Below are positions 53,785 to 63,504 of a DNA stretch of 64,000 bases, one piece after another. Origin of the DNA: Maricaulis salignorans. Lineage in GTDB: Bacteria > Pseudomonadota > Alphaproteobacteria > Caulobacterales > Aquidulcibacteraceae. Position 1 is the stretch's first letter; each line of letters opens with the position of its first letter. The position numbers were made by a program, and so were the translations under genes. The DNA is taken from assembly GCA_945891505.1 (NCBI GenBank), contig CAMDDL010000006.1, forward strand, positions 1-64,000. The letters are read 5' to 3'. The notes beneath the pieces are model-generated. The model saw only the letters and a list, made by a program, of their open reading frames with translations, ran no database searches and was not told the DNA's origin.

Positions 53785-55317
53785 CTAGCGGCGGCGCAAC
53801 GATCCCATAAGTCCGCGCATCAATTCCCGCCCGATGGTGGAACTGGCTTGGCGCACCATGGTCTTCATTGCAGTCTCAGCCAAGCTTTGCCGCGAGCGGC
53901 CAGAGCGACCACGCTGGGTACCAAAAATCATACCCATGATCCCGCCATCGTCTTGGGTTTCTTCCACTTGACGGGTGGGCTTGGAGCGTGAGGGCTCCGG
54001 CTGTTCTAGTTCAGCTTGTTGGGCTTCAAGTTCTGCAGCTTTGCGCTCCAAGATTTCAAACGCGCTGTCGCGGTCAATCACAGCATCATAACGTGGGCCG
54101 ATGGGGCTTGCCGAAATCACGCGGGCACGCGCTTCAGGTGAACAGGGGCCAACTTGGCTCAGCGGTGGACGGATGAAAGTACGCTCCACGACGGTGGGGA
54201 TACCTTTCGCGTCGAGCGTGGAGACTAAGGCTTCACCCACGCCCAAAGCGGTGATCATATCTTCAGTCTTAAAGCTTGGATTAGGCCGGAAGCTTTCGGC
54301 GGCGATGCGCACAGCTTTGGTTTCGCTTGGCGTATAGGCGCGCAGCGCGTGCTGAACCCGGTTACCCAATTGCGCGAGGACGGCTTCTGGAATGTCTTGC
54401 GGGTTCTGGGTAACGAAATAAATGCCCACCCCTTTAGAGCGGATCAAACGCACCACTTGCTCAATGGTATTGAGCAGGGCTTTTGGCGCGTCGCGGAACA
54501 ATAAATGGGCTTCATCAAAGAAGAACACCATTTTCGGACGATCCATGTCGCCGACTTCAGGCAATTGCTCGAACAATTCCGATAGCATCCATAAGAGGAA
54601 GGTCGAGTACAGCGTTGGGCTCTGGACCAGGCGGTCTGCCGCCAGAATGTTGACGATGCCTTTGCCAGACAGGTCAGTCCGCATGAAGTCGCGGAGATCG
54701 AGCGCAGGCTCACCAAAGAAGCCATCGGCTCCAGCTTGATCTAATTGCATGATCTTGCGCTGAAGCGCGGCAATCGATTGAGGGGTGACAAGGCCGTATT
54801 TCTTCGAAACGACGCTGTCGTTTTCCGCCATGAAGTCGAGAATGGCCTTTAGGTCCTTCATGTCGAGGAGGAAGAGGCCCTCTTCATCGGCCATTTTAAA
54901 GGCAACAGCCAAAGCACCTTCTTGCGCGTCGCTGACTTCCATCAGGCGGGCGAGAAGGGTCGGGCCCATTTCTGAGATCGTGGTGCGAATGGGATGACCC
55001 TTTTGGCCATAAAGGTCCCAATACACGACGGGAGTCGATTCGCTCTTATAGTCGGTCAGACCAATTTGCTCTGCACGTGCTTTGAACGGGGGCGAGGGCT
55101 CCCACGATTGGCTCATACCCGAAAGGTCGCCTTTGATGTCGGCAGCAAAGACCGGCACGCCTGCGCGCGAAAACCCTTCAGCAAGGACTTGCAGCGTTAC
55201 CGTCTTGCCGGTCCCAGTTGCCCCGGCCACTAAGCCATGGCGGTTAGCGCGCTTCAGCAGAAGCTCAATGGAGGCAAGCGGCTCGCCGCCGGCACCGATC
55301 AGAATGGACTCACTCAT
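53785..55317 (-). CDS. HerA-like ATPase (DUF853 family)
   Basis: A 510-residue FtsK/HerA-superfamily ATPase: Walker A GATGTGKT (32-39), FAADIKGDLSG, Walker B MVFFFDEAHLLF and a C-terminal Gln/Glu-rich coiled segment (about 425-450) followed by a Gly/Arg-rich tail. DUF853 members are widespread cytoplasmic ATPases of unknown physiological role. No NurA-type nuclease is adjacent, so a DNA end-resection system is not supported. Confidence 0.85.
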   Translation of the reverse strand: MSESILIGAGGEPLASIELLLKRANRHGLVAGATGTGKTVTLQVLAEGFSRAGVPVFAADIKGDLSGMSQSWEPSPPFKARAEQIGLTDYKSESTPVVYWDLYGQKGHPIRTTISEMGPTLLARLMEVSDAQEGALAVAFKMADEEGLFLLDMKDLKAILDFMAENDSVVSKKYGLVTPQSIAALQRKIMQLDQAGADGFFGEPALDLRDFMRTDLSGKGIVNILAADRLVQSPTLYSTFLLWMLSELFEQLPEVGDMDRPKMVFFFDEAHLLFRDAPKALLNTIEQVVRLIRSKGVGIYFVTQNPQDIPEAVLAQLGNRVQHALRAYTPSETKAVRIAAESFRPNPSFKTEDMITALGVGEALVSTLDAKGIPTVVERTFIRPPLSQVGPCSPEARARVISASPIGPRYDAVIDRDSAFEILERKAAELEAQQAELEQPEPSRSKPTRQVEETQDDGGIMGMIFGTQRGRSGRSRQSLAETAMKTMVRQASSTIGRELMRGLMGSLRRR

Positions 55318-55408
55318 GGGTTACACCAAATCCTTATAAATGCTCGAGAAAAGGCCTAACATCACCTTATTGCGGTCTGATTGGCTTGTTAAGGGCAGGG
55401 GCGGGAAT

Positions 55409-56890
55409 TTAACCGGTAACCAGCGGTCCAATCAGGCCAATTGCCGCGGCAATGGTCAGAACGCCAAACAGATTCAAAGCAAAACCAATGCGCAACATCT
55501 CAGACTGCTTGGGGGCGCCAGTTGCGAAGGCGATGGCATTGGCCGCTGTCGCGATGGGCAGCATGAAGCCAAAGCTGGCCGCGAACGTTGCCGAAGCCCC
55601 GATCAAAAAGGGGTCCCCACCCGAACCTGCAACCATGGCGGTCAATACAGGCAGCATGGCCGTGAGTGTGGCGACGTTAGAGGCAAGTTCTGACAGAAAG
55701 ACCGTCGCGGCCACCAGGATCAGGACCACCAACAGGATAGGTAGAGCGCCAACGCCTGCCATATGGCCACCGATAAAGGTCGAGAAGCCCGTTGCTTCTA
55801 AAGCCGCTGCAATCGACAGGCCACCGCCAAACAAAATGGCAATACCCCAAGGGATGCGCTCGGCAACGTCCCAGCCCAGCAAAGCCTTGTTCGGGTCTGC
55901 CTTATCGCCTGCTGGTACGACAAATAAAGCAACGGCACCCAGAATGGCGATCACCATATCGGTTAGCCCTTCTAGGCCGGGCAATTTGCTCAAGGGCTCG
56001 CGCAGAATCCAAGCCAATGCCACGCTTAGGAAAATGACCATGACACGCGCTTCTTTTTGGCTCATTGGGCCCAACGTGCGGGCTTCGGCGGCTATCACCT
56101 CGCGCGCTGTGTCATCACCCAAATGGGCGGGCAAACGATAGGCGACCTTCGTTAGAATGAGCCAAGCCAGTGGCACCATGACGAGAATGATCGCACCGCC
56201 AATTGCCATCCATTCCGGGAAGCTCAAGCCTACATTATTGGCATCGAGCCACTTCGCACCGATCAGATTTGTGGGGGAGCCGATAGGCGTACCAATTCCA
56301 CCGATCGACGCGCAATAGGCAACGCCCAACACACACGCCGCCATCAATTTGCGTCGATCAGGGCCTGCTGGTGCGGCTGCGGTGCACACTGCCAATGCAA
56401 TTGGCGTCATCATCAATGCGGTGGCTGTATTGGATATCCACATTGATAACAAGGTTGTCGCGACCATGAAGCCACCAACGATGGCGGCAGGGCTTGATCC
56501 AACGGCTAAGAGTACATGGATGGCAATTCGGCGATGCAGGCCTGATTGTTCAATGGCTGCAGCAATCATAAAGCCGCCGATGAACAAAAAGATGATGGGG
56601 TCAGCATAGGGGGCCGCAGCATCAACGGGCTTTAACACCCCTAACAGGGGCAAGGCACCCAACGGCAGAAGGGCGGTTGCCGCAACCGGGATTGCCTCAC
56701 TTACCCACCACACAATCATCAAAGCCAACAAGCTGAGGGCTTTCCAAGCCTTGGGGTCTAGGCCTTCCGGTGCTCCCAACCAGAGCATGACAGCCGCAAC
56801 CACTAAGCCCAAGACAAAGCCGATCTTTTGACCGAGGCCAGACGTCCCGTGGCCTTCTTCGAATTCTGTCTCATGGACTGGCTGTGGCAT
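55409..56890 (-). CDS. SLC13/DASS-family sodium:dicarboxylate symporter
   Basis: A 493-residue transporter with about 11 hydrophobic segments. Two SNT-type motifs mark the substrate and sodium sites: SMWISNTATALMMTPIAL and LSELASNVATLTAMLPVL. Further signatures are IFLFIGGFMIAAAIEQSGLH and GTPIGSPTNLIGA. It probably imports TCA-type dicarboxylates or sulphate. A TGACT-N3-AGTCA palindrome at 56919-56931 lies in the gap to divergent pgi. Confidence 0.88.
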   Translation of the reverse strand: MPQPVHETEFEEGHGTSGLGQKIGFVLGLVVAAVMLWLGAPEGLDPKAWKALSLLALMIVWWVSEAIPVAATALLPLGALPLLGVLKPVDAAAPYADPIIFLFIGGFMIAAAIEQSGLHRRIAIHVLLAVGSSPAAIVGGFMVATTLLSMWISNTATALMMTPIALAVCTAAAPAGPDRRKLMAACVLGVAYCASIGGIGTPIGSPTNLIGAKWLDANNVGLSFPEWMAIGGAIILVMVPLAWLILTKVAYRLPAHLGDDTAREVIAAEARTLGPMSQKEARVMVIFLSVALAWILREPLSKLPGLEGLTDMVIAILGAVALFVVPAGDKADPNKALLGWDVAERIPWGIAILFGGGLSIAAALEATGFSTFIGGHMAGVGALPILLVVLILVAATVFLSELASNVATLTAMLPVLTAMVAGSGGDPFLIGASATFAASFGFMLPIATAANAIAFATGAPKQSEMLRIGFALNLFGVLTIAAAIGLIGPLVTG

Positions 56891-56979
56891 TGGGTTTCCT
56901 CATGATGGTCACGTACGATGACTGATAGTCAGGGTCTTAAGGCCTCGACAAGTGCGGGCGGTCTTGGCAGAGGTGAGCC

Positions 56980-58584
56980 ATGACACACAATGATTTGATC
57001 GCCCGTGGCCAATCGGCGGCTTCCGCCTCCATATCAACCCTTTTGCTCGATCTGGCGCGTCACAAACGCTTGAACTTTCAGGCTGACGGATTGCATTTCG
57101 ATTTTTCCCGCGCCCTTCTCAGCCAAGCTGATTTGGATGCCCTCTTGCTCCATGCCCAAGAAATTAGACTAGAACAAGCACGATCCGATCTTTTCGCCGG
57201 CAAAGCAATCAACGTGACCGAAGGTCGCGCTGTCATGCACATGGCCCTTCGTCAGCCTGACCGAGATTTTATGGCCAAAGGTGAAGCGATCAGCGCGGCC
57301 GTGCGTGTTGGCCGGGCTGCGGCAACGGCCTTTGCTAAAGGCGTTCGCGATGGATCGATAGCGGCCGCGGATGGTCGCCCATTCAAGTCGATCGTCCATA
57401 TCGGGATCGGCGGATCAGACCTTGGGCCGCGCCTTGTTTATGAAGCTTTGGCCCCAACAGTTGGCAGCGACATCATTTTGCGCTTTGCCGCCAATATTGA
57501 GCCCGGAGAATTAGCCGCGGCGCTCGTTGGCCTCGATCCCCGTGAGACTTTGATCCTGTGCGTGTCGAAGACCTTCACGACGCTAGAGACTTTGGAAAAT
57601 CTCAAAGCTGCCCGCACTTGGTTACAGGCCGCCATCGGTCCAGATGATAGCGCCCATCTAGTTGCGATCAGTGCCGCGCCTGAAAAAACCAAAGCAGCCG
57701 GCTTTAGGTCCGACCGCGTGTTTGACTTTAAAGAATGGGTAGGCGGACGGTTTTCGCTCTGGTCGGCGGTGGGCCTGTCGTGTGAAATCGCGTTGGGGCC
57801 TGAAGTTGTCGCAGAAATGCACGCGGGTGCCGCCGCGATGGACAATCTGTTCGAGGTCTTGCCGCTCGCAGAAAATCCCGTTGTTGTCGCCAGCCTGATC
57901 GGTTGGTGGAACCGCACCTGCCTGCAGTTCAAGAGCCGCGCCGTTATTCCCTATGCCAAGCGTCTGCGTCTCTTGCCGCAATTCCTGCAGCAATTGGAGA
58001 TGGAGTCGAATGGTAAGTCCGTTAATTTGGATGGAAATGGCGTTGAAACCTCCGGTCCAGTTGTCTGGGGTGCAGAAGGCACAAACGCCCAGCATGCCTT
58101 CTTCCAGCATCTGCACCAGAGCCCGGATGTGACCCCGGTTGAGTTTGTAGCCATCGCACAAGATGACGAAAATGCGCTGGTTCGCACCCGCATGACCTTA
58201 GCCAATGTCTTAGCCCAAGCTGAGGCTCTCACCCATGGCAAAAGCTTGGCTTCGGTAATCGAAACGATGCAAGCCGCAGGTGCGAGCGAGGCGCAGATTG
58301 CCGCCATCGCGCCACACCGGGTTTTCAAAGGCAATCGCCCGTCCAGCTTTGTTCTGATGGACTGCTTAAGCCCGACCAATTTCGGGGCCTATCTGGCCTT
58401 CTGTGAGCACCGCACCTTTGTTGAAGGCAAGCTATGGGGCGTCAATTCCTTTGACCAATGGGGCGTTGAGCTGGGCAAAGTGATCGCCAGCGAGATCGAC
58501 CTTGATCTGCAACATGGCCCAAGCGATCACCGTGACCCATCCAGTGTGGCGATGATTGAGCGGATCCGTGCGTTGCGGGCCTAG
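56980..58584 (+). CDS. pgi: Glucose-6-phosphate isomerase
   Basis: Interconverts glucose-6-phosphate and fructose-6-phosphate. A 534-residue protein: VHIGIGGSDLGPRLVYEAL, VSKTFTTLETLEN, GGRFSLWSAVGL, catalytic region WGAEGTNAQHAFFQ and family signature GKLWGVNSFDQWGVELGK. Its stop overlaps the convergent deacetylase stop (58581-58584). Confidence 0.95.
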   Translation: MTHNDLIARGQSAASASISTLLLDLARHKRLNFQADGLHFDFSRALLSQADLDALLLHAQEIRLEQARSDLFAGKAINVTEGRAVMHMALRQPDRDFMAKGEAISAAVRVGRAAATAFAKGVRDGSIAAADGRPFKSIVHIGIGGSDLGPRLVYEALAPTVGSDIILRFAANIEPGELAAALVGLDPRETLILCVSKTFTTLETLENLKAARTWLQAAIGPDDSAHLVAISAAPEKTKAAGFRSDRVFDFKEWVGGRFSLWSAVGLSCEIALGPEVVAEMHAGAAAMDNLFEVLPLAENPVVVASLIGWWNRTCLQFKSRAVIPYAKRLRLLPQFLQQLEMESNGKSVNLDGNGVETSGPVVWGAEGTNAQHAFFQHLHQSPDVTPVEFVAIAQDDENALVRTRMTLANVLAQAEALTHGKSLASVIETMQAAGASEAQIAAIAPHRVFKGNRPSSFVLMDCLSPTNFGAYLAFCEHRTFVEGKLWGVNSFDQWGVELGKVIASEIDLDLQHGPSDHRDPSSVAMIERIRALRA

Positions 58585-59327
58585 CCGAACATGACTTTCG
58601 CAGCGGCAGCCTTTACCGGCAGCGTCTCAATTCCCGCGTCCTTAAGGGTTGTGATCACATCCTCAAGATTTTGCGGCGTGCAGCCATAGTCTGATGGGTC
58701 CGGCCCTACATCGTGGGTGAAGAAGATGATCCACGCGTTGCGCTCTTTGGCCTCGGCCACAAGATCGCGGACTTGGCCGATATCGTGCTGACGGCGCTCT
58801 ATCCCAATCGCGCGCAGCTCAGCGAAATCTATTCGGCCTGTGTTCAGCCCCCGATAAACACCCCTGCAGGTAAAGAATTGGCGCGCATAGTAGGCTTTGG
58901 CCGCCAAACTCACCGCACCATAGGGATAGGCAAAGCTGGTCATCATCACGTCACCCAGCGTGTCGCGTATAAAGTTCGCATTGGCCTGCCGATCTTGATC
59001 GCGCGCGGTGTCCGATAGCTTGGTGACAAAGGGGTGGGCAAAGGTGTGGCAGGCAATCTCATGGCCCGCTTGGTGCAGGGCCAAAAGGTCATGGGCTTGA
59101 TGCTGGGCGCGGTCTTCAAAGGTCTCCCCGGTGTGGCCACCACACACGTAAAAGGTACCTTGGATTTCAGCACGCTCTAGAATGGGTGCACCGACGCGGG
59201 CAGCCGAAAACGGAATGTCGTCAAAGCTAATCGAGGCAAGCGCTTGGGTCAGGCGCGATTGAATTGGGTTTAAGGGGATGGCGCGGGTTATGGCCCCTTC
59301 GATGCGCGTCAGAAGTCCAGTTGCCAT
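58581..59327 (-). CDS. Polysaccharide deacetylase-family protein
   Basis: A 248-residue NodB-fold protein without a signal peptide: SFDDIP holding the Asp pair, HEIACHTFAHP with the two metal-binding His, FAYPYG, and a C-terminal FFTHDVG. It is 2 bp after the FkbH-like gene and so in the same operon, which suggests a shared role in making or modifying a sugar-based product. The lack of an export signal points to a cytoplasmic deacetylation step. Confidence 0.83.
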   Translation of the reverse strand: MATGLLTRIEGAITRAIPLNPIQSRLTQALASISFDDIPFSAARVGAPILERAEIQGTFYVCGGHTGETFEDRAQHQAHDLLALHQAGHEIACHTFAHPFVTKLSDTARDQDRQANANFIRDTLGDVMMTSFAYPYGAVSLAAKAYYARQFFTCRGVYRGLNTGRIDFAELRAIGIERRQHDIGQVRDLVAEAKERNAWIIFFTHDVGPDPSDYGCTPQNLEDVITTLKDAGIETLPVKAAAAKVMFG

Positions 59328-59329
59328 AG

Positions 59330-61150
59330 CTACACAACCTCCGTGTCAAGGGCAGGAATGGGTTCATCAGCGGCGTGTACGACGCGCACAATGTCGCTAC
59401 CCCCAAAGCCAGAAGGTAGGCTGCGCCGCAATTGGCCGTGGCTGTCATCGGTCGAGTCCAGCGTAAACCCTAAGCCCAAAAATAGGTCCAGCGCCGGGCC
59501 ATTGCGTGCCGCCTTCTGATAAGAAATAGCGAGGTCAGGAGCCCCTTCCGTCTCATATCGCGCTGCCAGCCAAGCAAAGAAAGCCGCTTCCACGCGCTTG
59601 CGTTGCACGCGGCAGCTCATGAAGAAGTCGCGGATGTGTCCAGTCTGCGGGGTCCCATAAGCAAAGCCGATCAGGCCGTAATCGCCAAAGCGATCGGCAC
59701 AGCGTAGCGTCCAAGCCTCAGCACCGTTCGAGTCTGACAGCATGGCGGCGACGTCGTCGCGACTATAGCGGGTTGCGGCAATATTGAGTTGGTTGGTCCG
59801 CTGCGACAATTCATAGACCCGCTCAGCATCCTCTGGCGACAAGCGGGCGATGCTTAAGACGAGATCGCAACCGCGCAGGAATTGGTCCATATCGCCAGCA
59901 GCAGACTCGGCCGCCAGAGCGCGCGCAGCCTCCACTGCATAAAGCGCGCGCCGGCCACGGCTTTCGGGCGTCACAGGCACGTCAAATTGTGGGCGCTCTA
60001 GCAATTTAAGCGCTTCGGTATCAGGCAGCACAGTCACGGACGGATGGGCTTCACCAACTTCCCCGCGTTCAAACGGCTGATCGTCTATGAATACAAAGGA
60101 GTCGATCCCGAGATTGAGCGTCTCTGCAATATGAGACAAGGCCGCACTTTTCGGGCCCCAGCTGATTTGCGGGGCGAGCATGAAATTGAGGAGCCCGTGA
60201 TGGGCGAGGGCAGCCACGGCCTCGTCATGATTATTCTTGCTGGCGACCGATTGCAGAATGCCACGCGCGTCTAGCGCTTCGATCATCTCGCGGATACCGG
60301 GCTTTACGATCACGCCCTCTGGCCCGTCCTCGAGCAAGATGCCGTCCCAGATCGTATGGTCGAGGTCCCAGACGACGACCTTAGCTTTGGTGGCTGGCAT
60401 GTTTGGCGCGGATGGAAGTGTCACCGCTTGTGTCCAAGTCACAAAGTCACACAGGCCCAAAAGGACCTCAAGACCCTCTGCCTCCCCGACCGGCTCAATC
60501 TGGACCAGATAGTCTTGGGCGAGGTCGATGGTCCGCGCAATGTCTGCGACCGGGATTGAGATCCTTGTCCAGTCTGCGTTCAATGAGAACTGGCTTTGGA
60601 ACAGGGCCGGATTGGTTTTGTCGACGGGGACAAATGTAAGCGTGAAAGTTATTGCCTTGGCAGAAAGCGCTGCACCTTCGATCAGAAATGCATCGAACGA
60701 GCCATGCACGCCTCGACTCGTCTCGATATGGCCTGCAGTGCGTTGACGGGCTTCCCGACGCGCCAAAAAGGCCAGACCTAAACCCAGGGCGGGCTGTGCG
60801 TATTGTTCTTCGGCGGCGGCTTCTTGTTTACTCATCGGACGGACGGGTCCTCGCCCCTCCAGCTTACCCCAGCGGCGAAAGGCGATCCGGGTCAATGGGG
60901 TCTTGTCAGAAGTCCCGCTGTCGACGGTTTCGATGCCCCTCGTAAAGCGGCGGCAATGGCCATCTGGGCGCGGGGTGTAGAAACTGCAGGCGGTATAACA
61001 CGTGGGGGCGGCGCATTCAGAACAATGTTCGCTCCACACGATCATGCTGCGTTTTTGGATGAGATCGTAGGTGGCGGCGCGTGCATCGGCCATGGCTTCA
61101 GGCAGCCGTATCTGGGCCTGCGCATGATCCAACGCCACCGTCTCTTTCAT
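59330..61150 (-). CDS. FkbH-like HAD-IIIC protein with N-terminal Cys cluster
   Basis: A 606-residue protein with an unusual layout. Residues 43-66 hold C-x2-C-x4-C-x3-C (HCSECAAPTCYTACSFY) and a further Cys, suited to binding an Fe-S cluster or zinc. Residues ~90-245 are beta-rich and may be a sandwich or carbohydrate-binding-like module. A HAD-IIIC domain (from VVWDLDHTIWDG, Asp262 and Asp264) and a GNAT-like C-terminal domain follow, as in FkbH, which loads glyceryl from 1,3-bisphosphoglycerate onto carrier proteins. ATG at 61150 has AAAGGGG seven bases upstream. No carrier protein or polyketide gene is nearby. Confidence 0.82.
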   Translation of the reverse strand: MKETVALDHAQAQIRLPEAMADARAATYDLIQKRSMIVWSEHCSECAAPTCYTACSFYTPRPDGHCRRFTRGIETVDSGTSDKTPLTRIAFRRWGKLEGRGPVRPMSKQEAAAEEQYAQPALGLGLAFLARREARQRTAGHIETSRGVHGSFDAFLIEGAALSAKAITFTLTFVPVDKTNPALFQSQFSLNADWTRISIPVADIARTIDLAQDYLVQIEPVGEAEGLEVLLGLCDFVTWTQAVTLPSAPNMPATKAKVVVWDLDHTIWDGILLEDGPEGVIVKPGIREMIEALDARGILQSVASKNNHDEAVAALAHHGLLNFMLAPQISWGPKSAALSHIAETLNLGIDSFVFIDDQPFERGEVGEAHPSVTVLPDTEALKLLERPQFDVPVTPESRGRRALYAVEAARALAAESAAGDMDQFLRGCDLVLSIARLSPEDAERVYELSQRTNQLNIAATRYSRDDVAAMLSDSNGAEAWTLRCADRFGDYGLIGFAYGTPQTGHIRDFFMSCRVQRKRVEAAFFAWLAARYETEGAPDLAISYQKAARNGPALDLFLGLGFTLDSTDDSHGQLRRSLPSGFGGSDIVRVVHAADEPIPALDTEVV

Positions 61151-61292
61151 CACCAAACCCCTTTAGTGGCTGTCTAGCATCTTGGCCTTAAAAAACCATT
61201 TTCCACGTTGGTTCTGCACTGTCTGCAACAGGGCATGCATTTCGACTTCACTTGTGCTAAGGAAGACTTCAAATTTCTGAAAGGCCTACACC

Positions 61293-61661
61293 CTGTCGTC
61301 CGAACTAAGTGATACTCAAAACCCTGATCTGAAAGACATCATCCTCGCATCTTTGGATGACGACCAAGCAGAAGATGTGCTGTGCATTGATTTAACAGGC
61401 AAAAGCTCCATCGCAGACGCGATTATCGTCGCTTCTGGCCGCTCGCAGCGCCACGTTGCCGCGATTGCAGACCATATTGTGCGCAAGCTAAAAGATGCGG
61501 GCGTTGGTAAGGCACGGGTTGAGGGGTTGCCCAATGCTGATTGGGTCTTGATTGATGCTGGCGATATCGTCGCCCATATCTTCCGGCCAGAAGTGCGCGC
61601 CTTTTATGCGATTGAACGCATCTGGACTGGGGAAACCCGTCACGCGGCAGGTGCTGCTTGA
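61293..61661 (+). CDS. rsfS: Ribosomal silencing factor RsfS
   Basis: Binds uL14 and blocks 30S-50S joining in slow growth. The core reads AEDVLCIDLTGKSSIADAII then ASGRSQRHVAAIADHI, and VEGLPNADWVLIDAGDIVAHIF. No ATG or GTG fits: a TTG at 61353 would remove the first helix, while a CTG at 61293 has AAGG eight bases upstream and gives 122 residues with the usual N-terminal helix. That start is preferred but not certain. Confidence 0.88.
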   Translation: MSSELSDTQNPDLKDIILASLDDDQAEDVLCIDLTGKSSIADAIIVASGRSQRHVAAIADHIVRKLKDAGVGKARVEGLPNADWVLIDAGDIVAHIFRPEVRAFYAIERIWTGETRHAAGAA

Positions 61662-62134
61662 ATGTGACTTTGGCTGCCATTGGGCGGCTTAAGGCGCAAG
61701 AACCTGAACAAGTCATGACCCTAGACTGGCTCGGCCGTGCCGACGCCATGGGCAAGCCATTGGGCATTAAATCGGTCCGTTTAGCGGAAATTGACCCGCG
61801 TCTGCGGGAGCCCGACCGCGACAAAGAGGCCACTGCCCTTTTGGCCGCGATTGAGACCGGAAGTTTCATTATCGCATTGGATGAGCGCGGCGAAGCGCCG
61901 GGCTCTGTTGGTTTTGCCAACAGACTGGCCAGCCTGCGCGATCAAGGCCAAAGGCACATTGTTTTGGCGATTGGCGGCCCGGATGGGCACGGCCAGGCTT
62001 TGACCCAAGCCGCCTCGATGAAACTGGCCTTCGGCACTTGGACTTGGCCGCATAAGCTGGTGCGCGCCATGGCGGCAGAGCAACTTTATCGCGCAGTCTC
62101 CATCCTTGCAGGCACGCCCTATCATCGGGTTTAG
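61658..62134 (+). CDS. rlmH: 23S rRNA pseudouridine1915 N3-methyltransferase RlmH
   Basis: A 158-residue SPOUT methyltransferase: LAAIGRLKAQEP, IALDERGEAPGSVGFA, VLAIGGPDGHG and the C-terminal TWPHKLVRAMAAEQLYRA. It methylates helix 69 of 23S rRNA. The TTG start overlaps the rsfS stop by 4 bp, and the rsfS-rlmH pair is widely conserved. Confidence 0.93.
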   Translation: MNVTLAAIGRLKAQEPEQVMTLDWLGRADAMGKPLGIKSVRLAEIDPRLREPDRDKEATALLAAIETGSFIIALDERGEAPGSVGFANRLASLRDQGQRHIVLAIGGPDGHGQALTQAASMKLAFGTWTWPHKLVRAMAAEQLYRAVSILAGTPYHRV

Positions 62135-62198
62135 AGCGGCGAGGCCCGCCTGTAACAGCGAGATGACCGCAGTGCCAAATCTGGTTATCTCTGGGACC

Positions 62199-63359
62199 AT
62201 GCGCAGATTTCGAGCAATCCTTCTGTTGTGCGTGACGCTGGGCGCAGCCATGCCGGTCTACGGCCAAAGCTCTGCCGAACAGGAGCTCAAGCGCCTTGAA
62301 GCTGAACGCCAGCGACGCGAAGAGCGGGTTGGCACGCTCGTCGATGATGCCAATCGTGTTGCTGGTGATGCAGAAGCTCTTCGGAAAAAGCTCGTTGCCG
62401 CCGCCGAAGATCGGGATCGTCTCGAGCGCGAGGTGGAACGTTCAGAAGTCCGCCTTATCCAGATGCGCGCTCAAGAAAAGCAATTAAATACAAAGCTGGA
62501 CAGCAATCGTGGCGCCTTGGAAGATGTCGTCATTGCCCTGATTGCCATGGAACGCGACCGCCCACCGGCGCTGGCGGTCCGGCCTAAAAATGCGGCTGAG
62601 GCAGCTCGTGTCGCCATTTTGATGGGAGAGATTGCGCCCTTGCTCGACACTCGCGCAAAGCAAGCGGCTGCCGATATTGCAAAGCTGCAGAGCCTGCGCG
62701 AGTCGATTTTGATGCAAAATACCAATTATCGGGACAGCAACACCCGCCTAATGATTGCGCGGCAAACGATTGGCTCCTTGATCCAAGAAAGGCGCATGGT
62801 TCAGGCCCGTATCATGCGTGACGCAGAGACAGAGAGGACGCGGATTTCTGAGATTGTGCGGCGTGCCAATGATTTACGCGACTTGGTGGTCCGGCTAGGT
62901 GGCTCGGTCCCCGGGCTTGACCCACAGCAACAACAAGACGGCTCTGACTTCGCGCGCGGCTTTGACCGTGCCATGGGCACTGTTGCCTATCCGGCCTATG
63001 GCCAAGTCGTGACAGGGTTTGGGGCAGCGCTGGACAGTGGCGGGCGATCTGAAGGGATCACCATTCGAACCCGCCGTTCCGCACAAGTCGTTTCCCCCTA
63101 TGATGGCGAGGTCGAGTTTGCGGGTCCTTTCCGCTCCTATGGTCGGGTAATGATTTTAAATGTCGGCAATGGCTACCACATTGTTTTAGCAGGCATGGCG
63201 ACGATTTATGCGGAGGCCGGTCAGGAAGTTTTGGCGGGGGAGCCGATTGGCGAAATGGCGACAGACAGTCGCATTATGCCCGATCTATATATGGAAGTGC
63301 GCAAACAAAGCACGCCGCAAAACCCCAATCTGTGGCTAAAGCGGCCTAACGGCACTTAA
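62199..63359 (+). CDS. EnvC-like murein hydrolase activator
   Basis: A 386-residue exported protein: signal peptide (MRRFRAILLLCVTLGAAM), two long coiled-coil regions (about 25-120 and 165-250), and a C-terminal LytM (M23) domain. The LytM zinc ligands are missing (SEGITIRTRRSAQV, HIVLAGM), as in EnvC, so it should activate an amidase and not cut peptidoglycan itself. The frame is open to 62106; the ATG at 62199 places the signal peptide at the N-terminus. Confidence 0.87.
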   Translation: MRRFRAILLLCVTLGAAMPVYGQSSAEQELKRLEAERQRREERVGTLVDDANRVAGDAEALRKKLVAAAEDRDRLEREVERSEVRLIQMRAQEKQLNTKLDSNRGALEDVVIALIAMERDRPPALAVRPKNAAEAARVAILMGEIAPLLDTRAKQAAADIAKLQSLRESILMQNTNYRDSNTRLMIARQTIGSLIQERRMVQARIMRDAETERTRISEIVRRANDLRDLVVRLGGSVPGLDPQQQQDGSDFARGFDRAMGTVAYPAYGQVVTGFGAALDSGGRSEGITIRTRRSAQVVSPYDGEVEFAGPFRSYGRVMILNVGNGYHIVLAGMATIYAEAGQEVLAGEPIGEMATDSRIMPDLYMEVRKQSTPQNPNLWLKRPNGT

Positions 63360-63504
63360 GCCCGACCGGTCATCCCCGGCCGACTGTAGATTAAATCACC
63401 GCAATCAACTGTGGTAGGTGGTGCTTAACCACTTTGCTTGGATTATATAGGGTGTGCAAGTTTCTTGATGTACCTATGGCCTTAGCCACTCGGAGTAGCC
63501 GCAT

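Noticed and set aside
52894-53991. A 365-codon plus-strand frame across the aldehyde dehydrogenase and HerA-like genes
   Set aside because: It is antisense to two well-supported genes and crosses their boundary; no motif seen.
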